Made by a program: the position numbers and the translations under genes
In this document: one piece after another, positions 38,695 to 51,500 of the stretch
Position numbering within the stretch: the stretch's first letter is position 1
Layout of the letters: every line of letters starts with the position of its first letter
The notes under the pieces: generated by a model
What the model was told of the DNA's origin: nothing
What the model saw: only the letters and a program-made list of their open reading frames with translations
Database searches by the model: none
From: Megachile rotundata
Taxonomy: Eukaryota > Arthropoda > Insecta > Hymenoptera > Megachilidae
Reading direction: 5' to 3'
Length of the DNA stretch: 64,000 nucleotides
NCBI RefSeq assembly: GCF_050947335.1
Contig: NC_134983.1
Location: 7,936,001 to 8,000,000 of the forward strand

Positions 38695-38979
38695 CAGGGC
38701 CGGCCCGACACGGTGTCTGGTTTCATTCAGCACGACCAAAAGAAACATATGTATACGTTTCAAGCTCAAAACGCTTACAAATTTCATAAACATACATACA
38801 TCACAACATAACATACATTTACTGCGACTTAACTAAAAATTTACAGTTTCTGAGTCAGTATAGAATTAACTTGTCTATATCTTTTATCGATAGAGTCTTG
38901 GAAGTGAGCATTTAAAAATAAACACACGGAAGCGATTATATTTGTATTTCAAGGAAATATCTATGTCGGGCCGGCCCTG
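38695..38979. mobile_element. hAT-like MITE with 16-base perfect inverted ends
   Basis: A 285-base segment starting CAGGGCCGGCCCGACA, with the exact reverse complement at its right end (38964-38979). CAGGG-starting, GGCC-rich tips are typical of hAT superfamily ends. No convincing 8-base duplication: left flank GGTCTAAA and right flank AATTTAAG match at only about half of the positions. Non-coding; the minus frame at 38479-38814 crosses its border and is not supported. Confidence 0.7.
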
Positions 38980-41052
38980 AATTTAAGTGTGTAATGTTAA
39001 TATGAGTCTCTCAAAAAAAGAAAAATCGCTTGAACAATGATACATCGATTATTTTTTTCTGTTTGCTTATCTCTGCGTATCCACTACGTTTAATCGAATT
39101 TTTTACATCTCCCTTAAAATAGAATATATATGTATACATTGAAATCCGTAATCCTGCAGTAACAACTTATTGCCTAATATGTATCAGAGCTTTGTTAATT
39201 TCATCGGTTTGAAAGTGCACGTTGCAATCATAACTTGGCATCATTATGTATATGTATATGTATATATATGTATATTTATAGATTCATGAATTATGCGGAA
39301 AGAATCGCGCTATGTATACACAACAATATATTACATTAGATTACAACGATAATTGAAACTTGTATTCTGTCGTGTTAAAACTTAAATTACGGTATCGTAG
39401 GGTTCGCGAAAATTATGTTTAAAAATGAGCAAAAATGCCACGGCTGGTATCGATTAACTATACAAACTCCATTTCTTGAGAATTACAATTGTAAAAAGAA
39501 AGAAAAAAAGTCGAACTAGAACAAAAAGAAAACGTATTCTTAAGAATGTAAGCGTAATCGCGTGAGCAGTTTGTATATAGAAAGACAATCTTTTTGGAGA
39601 TAATACACGCTAAGAAAGCTGCAGAGTTTCAAGCAAGAAGTGTCTTCTGCTTCTATTTATACGCATAATTCGATATTCATAACACGTATAATTAACTCGA
39701 TGATCCTTACCTAGGCATATAATATTTCTTAGAACGCTAACTGTACATAATACATAAATAAACGTAATTTATAAAATCCTAAAGCCGAGAACCTTCTGTT
39801 CCGTTTTAGATAATTCGGTAAACTAAACGTCGTGCACGAAATGCGTATTTTAATCTTAGGATGATTACAGTCACGATCGCAAACGTTGTAGTGACGAATA
39901 CTTAACTACATTGGACTAAGATTCTTCGTGTTCTTTTATATTATGAAAATATTACGAACCGTCGCTATAAACGTTGTTAATATACATATATATATTCTAA
40001 GGTTCGTTGATGTGCCCTTGGCGTTCTGTGCAATATCCAACACATTCGATCGGAATATCGATGATTATAAACCTTTGCCTATACCCTATTGTACAATTTC
40101 TTGATTATATATGCTGCATCTTATTAACACGCTTCTTACAAATGTTCTGTGAATTTCCCATTCACCCGAAATATCGGTTTGTTATAGAATTCATTGTTTT
40201 ATACACTGGGGATAATTAATATAGTAATCACTGGGATTAGGGAGTGTACGGATAATCTAATATGTCGGACAAATTTTGAATTAATTAAAATCTTAGATTC
40301 GACTTATTCCGAATCCGAAAGATGGAGCTGCGCATTCCTAAACTTTGTTACCTGTATCAATTCAACAAGAGAATAGGGTTGTCAAATAACCTGCTTTTTA
40401 TTCATTATGCATATATTGACTCTAATCAGTTTATAATCAACCTCGCGTACGGAACTTTAAATTTTCCTAATACTATTCGTACGTGTCCATTTGTATTATA
40501 TTTTATATGCTACCTACATTCTATATCATTTAACCTTTTCCCATTATTCATATTTGTTATCCGCCATATGACTACTGAAGTGGAAAGTATGGCTGAAAAT
40601 TTATAAGATATTCATATACACAAAAATTATCTTGAATAAGAAGTCAATCATCAATAATACTCATTAAATATTAAATTATTTATTGCCGATATTTATCGAC
40701 AATTACTAAAAGACAATTTGCTGCCTAATTATGATTTTAGACTATCTCATATGATAGGAGATAGTATTGATATCTTACATGTACCCAAGCAATTTTATGG
40801 GTCTTCCTAAACTTAATCATGTTACCCCAAACAACCATATTCTCTTAGTGAATTAACAATATGTATATTCTTCTTCTAAACTCATATTAAGCAACATTCG
40901 TTTTATCTATTACAGAAGAATACTAGAGTAGAATCGTTTATTGTTATCTTTGTTTGGTACTCTGCTAAGAGAACATTAATTATCTTGGACGATTACTGAA
41001 CGATTTTCAATTTGAACGTTTCTGAATTCTATTTACCCTCGAATCACAATGA
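38980..41052. other. 3' flank of tweek, gene-free
   Basis: Contains a TGTATATG/TATA microsatellite at about 39245-39285 and otherwise unique AT-rich sequence. It may include the tweek 3' UTR (minus strand). Plus-strand frames at 40.0-40.6 kb overlap each other and lack similarity. Confidence 0.45.
40937..40942 (-). promoter_or_regulatory. candidate poly(A) signal of tweek
   Basis: AATAAA on the minus strand about 110 bases after the tweek stop codon. It is the first canonical hexamer downstream that I noticed. The AT-rich context makes chance hexamers common, and more lie further left (for example near 40.68 kb), so the real 3' end may be further away. Confidence 0.4.
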
Positions 41053-44000
41053 TTACTTTTCTCGTTTATGCTCTTTCTGTTCCTCGGGAGGCTCTTCACG
41101 AACTGCTGAGACCATTCTTAACATGAGAATGGCTAATAATTTGTCTAGAGGATCCATGAAACCTCGTTGAATCCATTTTGGTATCGTTGTACGAGCATGC
41201 GAGAAACCTAACTTTTGCAAAATATAATCTATACCGTAAGGTTCGATACTTTTTCCAGCCCATGAAAGTAACCTGTAATATGTAAAATATAAATTGTATG
41301 AGACTTTCCTCTTGTTGCAAAATCTTCAATTGCAATCTAGTTTAATATAAAAAATAATTATAACGTTATATATCGATTTACCTTACGGTTGGCTCTAAAT
41401 GCCATGTTTTACATCTGTATGATCGCCAATCTTTTATAAACATTTCTGCTGGATCGAATTGTTTGCGTTTCTTTTCCTCTTCAGCGGAGATCGTTGCTGA
41501 AGTGGAGGTACTGCTAGTTGTCGCAGTTCCGGTTTTCTTTTCATGTGGATCGGGGCTGTGTGCTCGTGTACCGATATGCTATATATTGAACAGAAATAAT
41601 TATAACTTCTTATAATATCCTGTTCTATCGAATACGTGTAAAGTACACTCACCACTTTCTCTTTTTCTTTTACGTACGAAGTGATTAGATCATGCAGGAA
41701 GAAAAAGGCTTCGGCGTCTACCGTGACAAAGATATGGTCTTCAAACTCTGTTATGAAACTACATTCGACTAATGGTTTTTCACCTGTCGAGAAATCAATT
41801 ATTGTTAAATATATATTCTATGTAACATTTTGTTCGATACTAGCCGTAACATTGCACTTGCATATACAAATTAACACGTTTATACAAAACACAAGCTTTT
41901 ATTGTTTAGTAGAATAAGGGATTAGAGACGTATTCATATTGCAATATCATCTACTTTATCTAATAAATTCTCTTTCATTAATTTGTTGTAATTTAGGTAT
42001 AATTAAGCTATTCATGATATAAAGCATTTACAGTTTTTGTCTATTTCTTTTATACAAGTGATCATGGTATGATTATTTTCTGGTGCAAAACATGCGTAAT
42101 AAACATATCTACGCAAATTATGTACTAGTTTATCATCAAAGCTCAAGTGGAATTTTTCGCATTTACTGAGCATTCCACATGCAGAACAATTTTTGTATAC
42201 ATTTGTGTTAGAGAACAAACTTACACTATGTATGTAAATTTTAAAGCATTAAAAAATCTTGAATATTCTAGAAACAAAGTAATTTTATTCAATGCAAGCT
42301 AAATACTTCTTACCAAATTTTAAACAAATTGATTTTTCACGCTGTACTTACTATAGAAAATATGTTTAGGAGCGCCTAAAAATATATGAAGAAAATACAT
42401 AGTTGCAATACACGAGTCAAAGAGAAACAGTTTGTACTTAATAAAACTGTAATTTTTATGTTCATGTGTAAATTGTATGTGTCGGAAAAAGTGAAGTAAC
42501 ATTTGCATTCCAATTATAATTGTCAACTGTATATCACAAAGTTTGTATAATTTTTAAACATATGGTCACTTCTGTACATATATTTCAAACTTAAACAGTC
42601 AGAGAAAGAAGTACAACTTACCAATAACGTCCGGAGTTTTGGCGGTTTGTAGGTGTTCAGTCTTCAGATGTAACTGCAGTGACGGTAAAGCAAATATAAC
42701 TTCTCTTGCATGAGAATGTTCTTGTAATTTTCCAGAAGTGGTTGACGTGCTTCTTCCTCGAGTCATGTTACCAGTATCAGACGTAGTTTCAATTCGTTCT
42801 CTTTCCACACATGGAAATCGATCTACAGCTACAAATTTTAAAAGCAATAACTATAACAATGCGTATTCGTTTAGTTGTTAAGCAATTTATGAGTTGTCTC
42901 AAATTTCTAAATTTTATTATATTCATATACAACATACCATCAATTTCACTGCTAGCAAATGCATAATGGAACCATTCTTGCAGTGATTTAAATTGTGGCG
43001 GAAATACTACGTTACGACTTAATTTGCAAACGGTAGCCATAGAATTATGTCTTGCATGTTGCTCTTGCTGCTGACCTAAACTAATGGTCAACGTTTGCAC
43101 GACATGAACGTCGCATGTATTTGGCGCTGCAAGAAATATTAAATCACAAAATCTGTTGAAATTAAAATCTTATATAATTTATATAAAATATCCTTACATT
43201 CGACGCTTGGGATCTCTTGTGCTTCAGTTGCAAAACTGATACATGGTTCCTTCAATGAAAACAATGCCCAACTTTTACTCTTGAAGTTAATTCCATGGAA
43301 GCATGCCAAACTAATGTTACAGCCGTGAAGTTCCATTGTACCACCAAGTACAGTTCCCGTTGATGGTAGAGAAAACCTTAGACTACCTAATTGTAATCCT
43401 GCCACTTGAGCTAACACTCCCTGCCAATGTCTGTGATGACGAGCATCGGACATCATAGTCTGATTTAGATTCCACGGCCCTATGACATTCACTTTTGATT
43501 TTCATTTTATACTTTATTGTATGCAAACATATTTTATAGCTAACAAGAAGAAGTCGCAATTGTAGAATTGTAAATTTTAATTCAACTTTTTCTGATAAAT
43601 CTAGAGCAAAATATACAAATCCATATTCGGACTACAGGCATTGTTTGCAAAAATATTTAACGTTTAATTTTCTTGTTGAGATATACTTCATTTCTCAATG
43701 ATTTTACATTCTCAGTTTGACCTCTCTTTGTTACCAGCAATAAATTTTACCTTCTGTAGTAGGTTTCTTTTTCTGTTGTCTTTTTTTGAAACTGCTATTG
43801 GTAACCCTCTGATGCCTTGGTTGCAAAGAACTAAACACTCGTTTACTACTCTTAAACTGTTGACTAAAGAATTCATCCAATTTATAATACATTTTCAATA
43901 AATCTGCAGTTGTTGATTCACTGATCATAAGCTGCAATTGATCCCATCCTAAATCGCCGTGCATGAAAATTACTGCAGGCCTAGAATAACGTTTAAAAGA

Positions 44001-45530
44001 ATGGTTAACAATCTATTTAACCTAAACCTAGAAAGTAAAAACCAAATATAAAATCAACCTTCTTGTTGGCATAAAAGCATCTCCACTACTGTTTCGATTA
44101 ATTTTCCATTCGTCTCTTAACGTAACATCTAATGAAGACACTCTAGACATTAACACACTCGCCCCCATATAATCTAATCGCAATTCCAATGCAAACAGTT
44201 TTAAACCAACTGTGTGATCAGGTTCTATTCCAGGTTCTTCTCGAATATGTACTGCAAAAATGTTCAATGTAAAATAATTCAAAGAATTCATTTTTAAAAA
44301 CTAGTTTTGATATAAATAACTTACTGTACGTATCAATTTTGCTCAATTCTATGGTACCACCAACAATACCACCTTTTGCATCTAAACTGGAACCACCTAA
44401 TCCAACTCCTATATACAAATTTTTATGCCCACTACTTCCTATAGATAGTCTTCCATCGGATCGGAAATCTTTTGTCATCCATGTGACGTTGCCCATCACG
44501 TTACCCATATTCATATGAACATTTAAACGAGTGAAATTTATTGCAAACAACACCAATGTCTCCCAAGCAGCTTCCCTTAATTTCATTTCTGAAGATGACG
44601 TTTGTTTGTCTGAAGTGAAACTCCATCCCCTTCCGATATCTAATATCAACACAAATAAAATGTTACAAATTGTATTTTTAAAACTGTTATAATGTTCATT
44701 TTTTTTAATACCTTTCAATCGTGCGTGCGTGGGCATATCACTTTCTAGACTCAATCTTAATTTATCCCTATTCAATGTTGGGCTTCGTTCTGGAGCACTT
44801 TTTGACAGGCCATCAGTGCCGTGTCGATCGTAATGTTTTAATAAAGAGCTACCCATGACTGCTTCTTCCTGATTTAAAGAAGGACTGCCATCACCTTCAG
44901 AATATGCGGTACCTGAACTCAGATCTCCCAAAAATAAACGACGTACTATACTACGTCTGTACCATGCTTTGGGAAAAGCCAAAATCTCGCTTAATCTTCT
45001 CATATCATATTTAAACGAGGCAGATCCAATATCAACGATAGCTAAAAGCATTATTCAAGAACAATTATTTTTCAAAGTAGGAAAATATTATGTTTTCAAT
45101 GTATCGTAAATTATACTTACTTGAAAACCGTATGACTGCGCGGCTAGTATCCGATATCTTCTTTGATTGTTCACTTTGAAAATTCAATTTTCGACTTCTT
45201 GACATGTGAAATTTTACGAATTCAACGTTAATGCTTAAAGAATCTTTTCTCTCGCTATCAGATAAAGGTGACCATTGCGCTTCTTTTAAGCCTGTTTTCT
45301 TGCCACCACCATAAGGATGAAAAATGTAAACGGAGAAATCAGCTAAACATCCAGTAACAGACAATCCGCCAATTGCTGAACCCGCTTCTTTCCCAGTAGA
45401 CTGTGTACTTGGAGATTTGTACTCTCGAAATTCAACGAGCTCTTCTTCTGCTCGCTTGGACGAAAATACTATGTCGAGGGACGGCAATTGAAGCATACAT
45501 TCTACACGAGAAACTGGTAAACACGAAAAT
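41053..45530 (-). other. tweek: tweek exons 39-49: C-terminal rod end and tail
   Basis: Exons 45530-45121, 45041-44712, 44639-44325, 44251-44059, 43980-43751, 43491-43198, 43126-42938, 42828-42622, 41783-41653, 41578-41382 and 41272-41053 encode residues about 4126-5030. Very conserved text includes SEILAFPKAWYRRS, RREAAW-like LREAAWETLVLFAINFTRLN, MGNVTWMTKDFRSDGRLSIG, GPWNLNQTMMSDARHHRHWQ, GEKPLVECSFITEFEDHIFV, FFFLHDLITSYVKEKEK and FDPAEMFIKDWRSYRCKTWH. The exon 44 acceptor at 43492 has a poor pyrimidine tract; a second AG 12 nt further in keeps the frame. The Lys/Glu-rich tail ends at TAA. Confidence 0.95.
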
Positions 45531-48500
45531 CTACAAAAGTAATTAATAATTGTAATAAAAATCAATAGTTGTACAAATATGTCAATATAATTAATAAATA
45601 TTTAAATATTACCTAAACGTCGAAGGTTGCATATGAAAATACACTATTACATCAACGGGGAAACTCGCGTAAACGTAATTGCTACTTGCTGCGGTGGCAG
45701 CCCATGATGTACTTTCCGTATTCTCTAATGGATACGTTTGTGCATTACTATGAAAAGTACTGTGGAAATGGGTTTTGCTTGGTATTGGTTCTAATGTTTG
45801 TTCCAGAAATTCAAGAATATGTGGACTTATTATGGTTTCTTCCGGTATACTTTGAAGTGTCATCCAGGCAAATAAGCTGGCTTTTTTAGTACTTGCTTTC
45901 TTAAGCATGCTTACTGATGAAGGATTAAGCATAGTATTGTCCGACGATATCCGTGGAGATACCGATTCTTCAGGTAGCGTTTTAGATTCATAATGTAACT
46001 ACAAATATTCAATATTATTACAATATCATATTGTTTGTATATATCTATATATATATATGTGTGTGTAATATACAAGGCGAGTCACGTCAAATATCTTTGT
46101 AGTATTTAAAACTATATTAAATGTTTTAGGATTAATTATTTCAATAAGGCACACTCAATTATCATGTATAAAAGTAAACATACCTTTACATCTAAACCAG
46201 GAATATGAAAAATTGTCAAATCCACCAAAGGTACATTTGTATGTTGCAAATATCGTAATCGAGATGTACTTGTAGTGGATGATTTTTCTTTACTACTTAA
46301 ATGCTTTCTACTACTACTAGGGCTGCTTGGTTGAAATTCAAATGTACCTCCTGAACACGATCGTTCCTTTTTCATTCTGCTCATACTATAAAAACGTAAC
46401 GTTATTATTAATCACCCGAAATATACGCAACAACAAAATTACATGTATAATATAAAGATTTACATTTTAATTTCATCTTCTTTTCCTGGATCCTTCGTAT
46501 GAAGCACGCATTTGCCACTATTGATTAGAACTTTAACGTCCAGCTCAAAATCTATATTAGGCTCTTGAGCTTTCTGTGGTGTTATATATGGCGATGAGGT
46601 CGATGAAGATTGTTCTTTTCCAAATGAATCAAGTAACGGTGCACTGCAAAGAATTATTTTGAGCGAATAAAATTCAATAATACATGTCACGTTTTATTAT
46701 TATACGTACTTTCCTTCCATACTATCATAACTTGAGGTGCAACTGACATCTCTATTTTTCTTTCTTAGTTCAACTCGTTCTCCTTCTATTTCAATAGTTT
46801 CTGGCCATTCCAATTCTCCTTCTGGTAAACTTAATTCGGAGCCAGCACTTGGTAATGATGATTGCCTATGTGATGAAATAATGTATTAAAATATAGTGAA
46901 AGAAATATTAAATTTACAAACATACCTTCCTATTGTGTGTGTATCACTGAATGTAACTCGTGGACCACCAAGTCCTCTGACACGCAGGGAAGCCGACCTA
47001 CAAATCCGCACTTATTTTAAAATTAAGACCTTAGAAGTTCAAAATACGTAAAAAATTACAGTCTTTTCATATACATTTAATTGATAATATAAACCATAAT
47101 CCAAGCACTGTAATAAGTTGAAGTTAAATAAAAAGGAAAAAAAAGTTTTATTACTAAAGTAGAAATATATCATACCGACTAGGACCACTTCTAGGACTAC
47201 TTTCATAGCTAGCAGAATTCGCTGAGTTAATTTCCATATTTATGTCCTCCGGACTTTCAAGTTGATTTTCAAGTGTCGGTGATGGTACAATAAACGAACG
47301 TGATCGATAAGTATTCGGTTTACCACCAAGTCCTAATTTACCTTTTATTCCAGACGCTTTAACAGACTGTCTTCTCAACTTTTGAATCATATCTCTGTAT
47401 AATTTAGAGCATTAGCAATCATATTTTAATCTACAGCAACTGATCTAAGTTTATCTTATAGAAACATACCTTCTAAAATCTTTGAACACCATAGCTTCTA
47501 ATTCATGCAAACGTTTCATTTCCTGTTCTATAGTTCCATGAGAAGCGCCCAAAGATCGTAGATCATTTATAATTTTTGCTTGCTCATTCATTTCTTTCTC
47601 AATTAGTTTCGATCTCTTCTTCGCGTCGATTGTAGGGTCAAAAACGAATGCAGGTAAATTATCTGTCCAGTTTTTAGATTTCTTCATTAATATACTCTCC
47701 TGTAAATATTAAAATTCCAGTTAGCAAATAATAATCACGTCATTATGAAGTTTTTAAGTGAAACAAAAATGTGGAAACCGAAAAGTAGAGGAACCTTCTT
47801 TCAACCTTTTAAGATAATTATAGAAAATTTATACCCACATCATCCAATCAAAGGACCAAAAGAGTACTATAGGATAAAATAAATATAATTAAACCATACT
47901 TTTTTCTTAACCTGGCTAGTACTATTATCTGGCTGATCTCCATCATCGCTATCATATTCCGTATGTTCATGAATATCATCTTCTTCAGAACCGGTTAACA
48001 TCGTTAACGTATGCCCAAGTGCTGACAATTGTTGTCCTACATTCACATCTAAATGAATATCAACACCTTCCATCTGCCACTGTACATTTAAAATCCACTT
48101 AGCATTATCTGTAAACAATTAGTATACATGATGTGTTCATTGTAAGGAAGTATTAAAGTGGTATTGTATTCCTATTACCAGATTTGTCTGGTTTTTGTGC
48201 AATTGTTCTACTGCATACTTCATAGGTGCCTTCAGATACCATACATAAATTCATGATACTGCTATCAGTTGCATCAGGTTTCCAATCATCCAAAGAAGTC
48301 TCAAAATCATCAGCAAATCTTAAGCACAAACCCATAAATCTGTGTAATAAAATTAAGACATCATTATTTCATGTGTAAAAGTTAATCATGATGATACAGA
48401 ACGATTTTAATAATAATTTCATACCTTCCTTTGCTAACTAAACTACCACTGCTGCATGCTGATATACTTGTGTTTTCTAATGTCACGACTACAGCACCTC

Positions 48501-51500
48501 TCGATTCGCCATCATACAGTCCTCTGTTCATACCCCACGTAGGTGGTAAAGGATTAAGCGGTACACAAATACCCATATCATCCACGGTTAGTTGTAAAAA
48601 TAATGTCCCTAAATGGGGAGCACTTAGTTGACTCGTTATCTGGCCAAACGTTAAAACCTCTTTATTTAAATTAGCTCTTTTTTCGTTCCAATATTCATAT
48701 GCATTTTTATAATTTAACCAAACAAGTATAGCCTTATCAATAGCCACCGGTTGAACGTATATTAATGGACGCTTCAACGTTATTAAAACTACTTCTTTAT
48801 CTTCATCTTCTGCCATCTCTTCTTGAAAGGCATTCCGTAATCCTACTCTAGTATTGAAAAATGCGAATTGTTGAAATTCCGGGTCGGCTTCTTCAAATAA
48901 CACATTTTTCAGCAATTGACCGAGACTTAAATTAATGTCAACTTGAGCTTTCCCAAATAATTTCATATATGGATTTGGTTGAGTAGCACCAGAAACATTT
49001 TGTACTCTATTAGATAACTGAAGTTCGACAGCTCCAGTTTCCAACCGTACTGCCGAATTTGTTGGAGTTGTTGCGGTTAATTGTATTCTCTGTACATAAT
49101 AGAAAATAAAAAATATTAAAAACATTAGTACACGAAATACTGTAGTATTAAATGAAAATATCATACTTTGATACGAATGATTAATGTAAATAATATCCTT
49201 TTAACGACTGTATTATTTGGCTCTTCATCTTCTAACCACAGAGGAACCGGTTTCTCTCCGCCATAAACTTTTTGTACAACTTCGTTTACTTCTTTCATGA
49301 ACACTTTTTGTACGAACACTAAATGATTAAGAAGATCTGTAGTCAAAGAATGTTCAAAAACACCGATATCAGCTGTAGCACTGAGGTAGCTGCCTTGTCT
49401 TAAAACAACACCGTCTGTAAATTATAAGAAACTTATCGAATATACTTGTATTCTAAACCATAACATCTCTGACGTTATAATATGAAAAAATAGCTACTTT
49501 ACTAACCAGCTAATTTACTATCATTCATATTACTGTTACCATCTTGAATGTACTCCGCGGATACATGTACCTTGGGAAGTCCAATACTAGCTTCAGATGG
49601 TAAATTTGCTTCGGTTACTTGAAGTTTCGTTGTAAAACTCAAGGTGTGATGAGGTAAATCTATTGTGAATTTAGCTTTACTCCCAGTTATACCAGAACTA
49701 GTCACTTGATCCATTTTATATTGTGCTTGCAAAGATGGTAATAGAGCTGCGGTTATACTTAAACTTTGAAGAATTATGTGGAACTGCATTATAATTGGCT
49801 CTAGCAAGCTAGATACGACTTGTGGCTTTTCTAAATCAACAGATGGGGCAGGGGCATAATGATGTGGACTACTAGGTACACCTGTATCCACTTCATCTGG
49901 TTGTTGGCCCCTGGACATTCTCGATGATGTTCTTGTTACCCTTAATTCCTGAAGTTTTCCGATTATCAAAATAAATGTAATTATCATAAGTAAACACATA
50001 AAAATGATATATCAGAGAGTAAATATATTTACTTGCAAAGTTGAAGATAATTGTTTGCTGCCTCTAGTCATCATACCGTGTAAAGCTACCGGATGTTGGG
50101 GAATGTCAATATTGACTGCACCAACAGTCAATAATCCACTATTTTTATCTTTCTGACGTCTACTAATGCTAGAATACAGTGCTTGTGATTTCCCCACAGT
50201 TACTTTGACAACTGTTTGCTGACTCGGTGCTACACCTTCTAATAAAACGATCATAGTCCTGCCTATTTGCCCGGTTAAGCTACATTCTAAGCTTGCGGGC
50301 CTTGACTTTTTGCGACATGTTAAACTCGCATGAAGACTTGTTATTTCTGCCTCAAGTTTTAATCCGCTAAGTGTAGCCAATAATCTGGTTCGATGTATCC
50401 GGGCAACTCCAAATATAACTAGTCTTGTTCGTTCTCCCGTTACTATGCCTATAAAACGTTGTTTTAAAAAAATAATAAATTAGAAAAGATCCACCTTTAA
50501 TTTTATTCGGATTATTTCAAAGTTGTATAATCAAATTGCATTCATATGTTAAACAATTATAATAGAAATAAAAAGAAAATGTTATACACAAACAGGTAAA
50601 TTTCCACAGTTTATAAATTTATAAGTTTGAAAATTGAATTAATACTAACTCAATTCTCGTGGTAGTGGTACTGGTGTTGAGCTGTTTTCAGCATTCAATC
50701 CTTTCTCGATATCTACATCTTTTGTTTCATTTAATAATTCGTATTTTCGTCCACTTTTATAATGTTCCGATGCATCGGCTGGTATAGAGAAACGATGTGT
50801 AATAGTTTTAGTTTCCGGTCGTGTAGCATACAAATCCAGTAAGTAATAGATGGTTTTCCAACATCGTGGTGTAAGATGCGCTGTATCTTTACATTTATCA
50901 GGAAGTACACAAAATTTGTCTAATCCTGATCCACTAGGACTCGCTCCAAAATTGGGGGTAATTACGCCTTCGCTTAAATTGATATATCCTTTCACACTTT
51001 TTCCGGTACTACGTAATTTTTGAGCAAAACTTTGCGGGCGAGATCGAATACTCGCGCCGGGTGATATAACTTTTGATAAATTAGGCTCAAAATTATTACG
51101 AAGCAATGGAACATCTATCTTTTTACCCTCCAATAAAAGTTGTTCTTGTAGATCAGATGCTATTCATGAAATAAAAATGTATTAAGTTAAGGTCAATACA
51201 TGCTTAATTCATGTAAGTCAATTAAAATATTTATATTTACTTGAAGATGAGCCATTTTTTGCTATTGTATCATTAACAATTAAAGTATTGTTTCGTTTGC
51301 TCTCCGGTTGTTGTTCTTTCAGTTCCATTTGTGTTTCTTTGACATTTTGATACATGTTACTAATTTGATGTAATAATCTGAGAAGAGGCATGTTTACTTG
51401 TTGGCTAATGTATCGTATATTTAAACTAAAATTCACAACTGTACTTGTATGTTTCTTCAATTGGCCCCTAGATATGTACAAAACAGTCTGTTTTTGAATC

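Noticed and set aside
42012..42526. Open frames in the long intron 46 of tweek as possible extra exons
   Set aside because: Exon 46 (phase 1) joins directly to the exon at 41783 with conserved text across the junction; the frames in between have no conserved text or good splice sites in phase.
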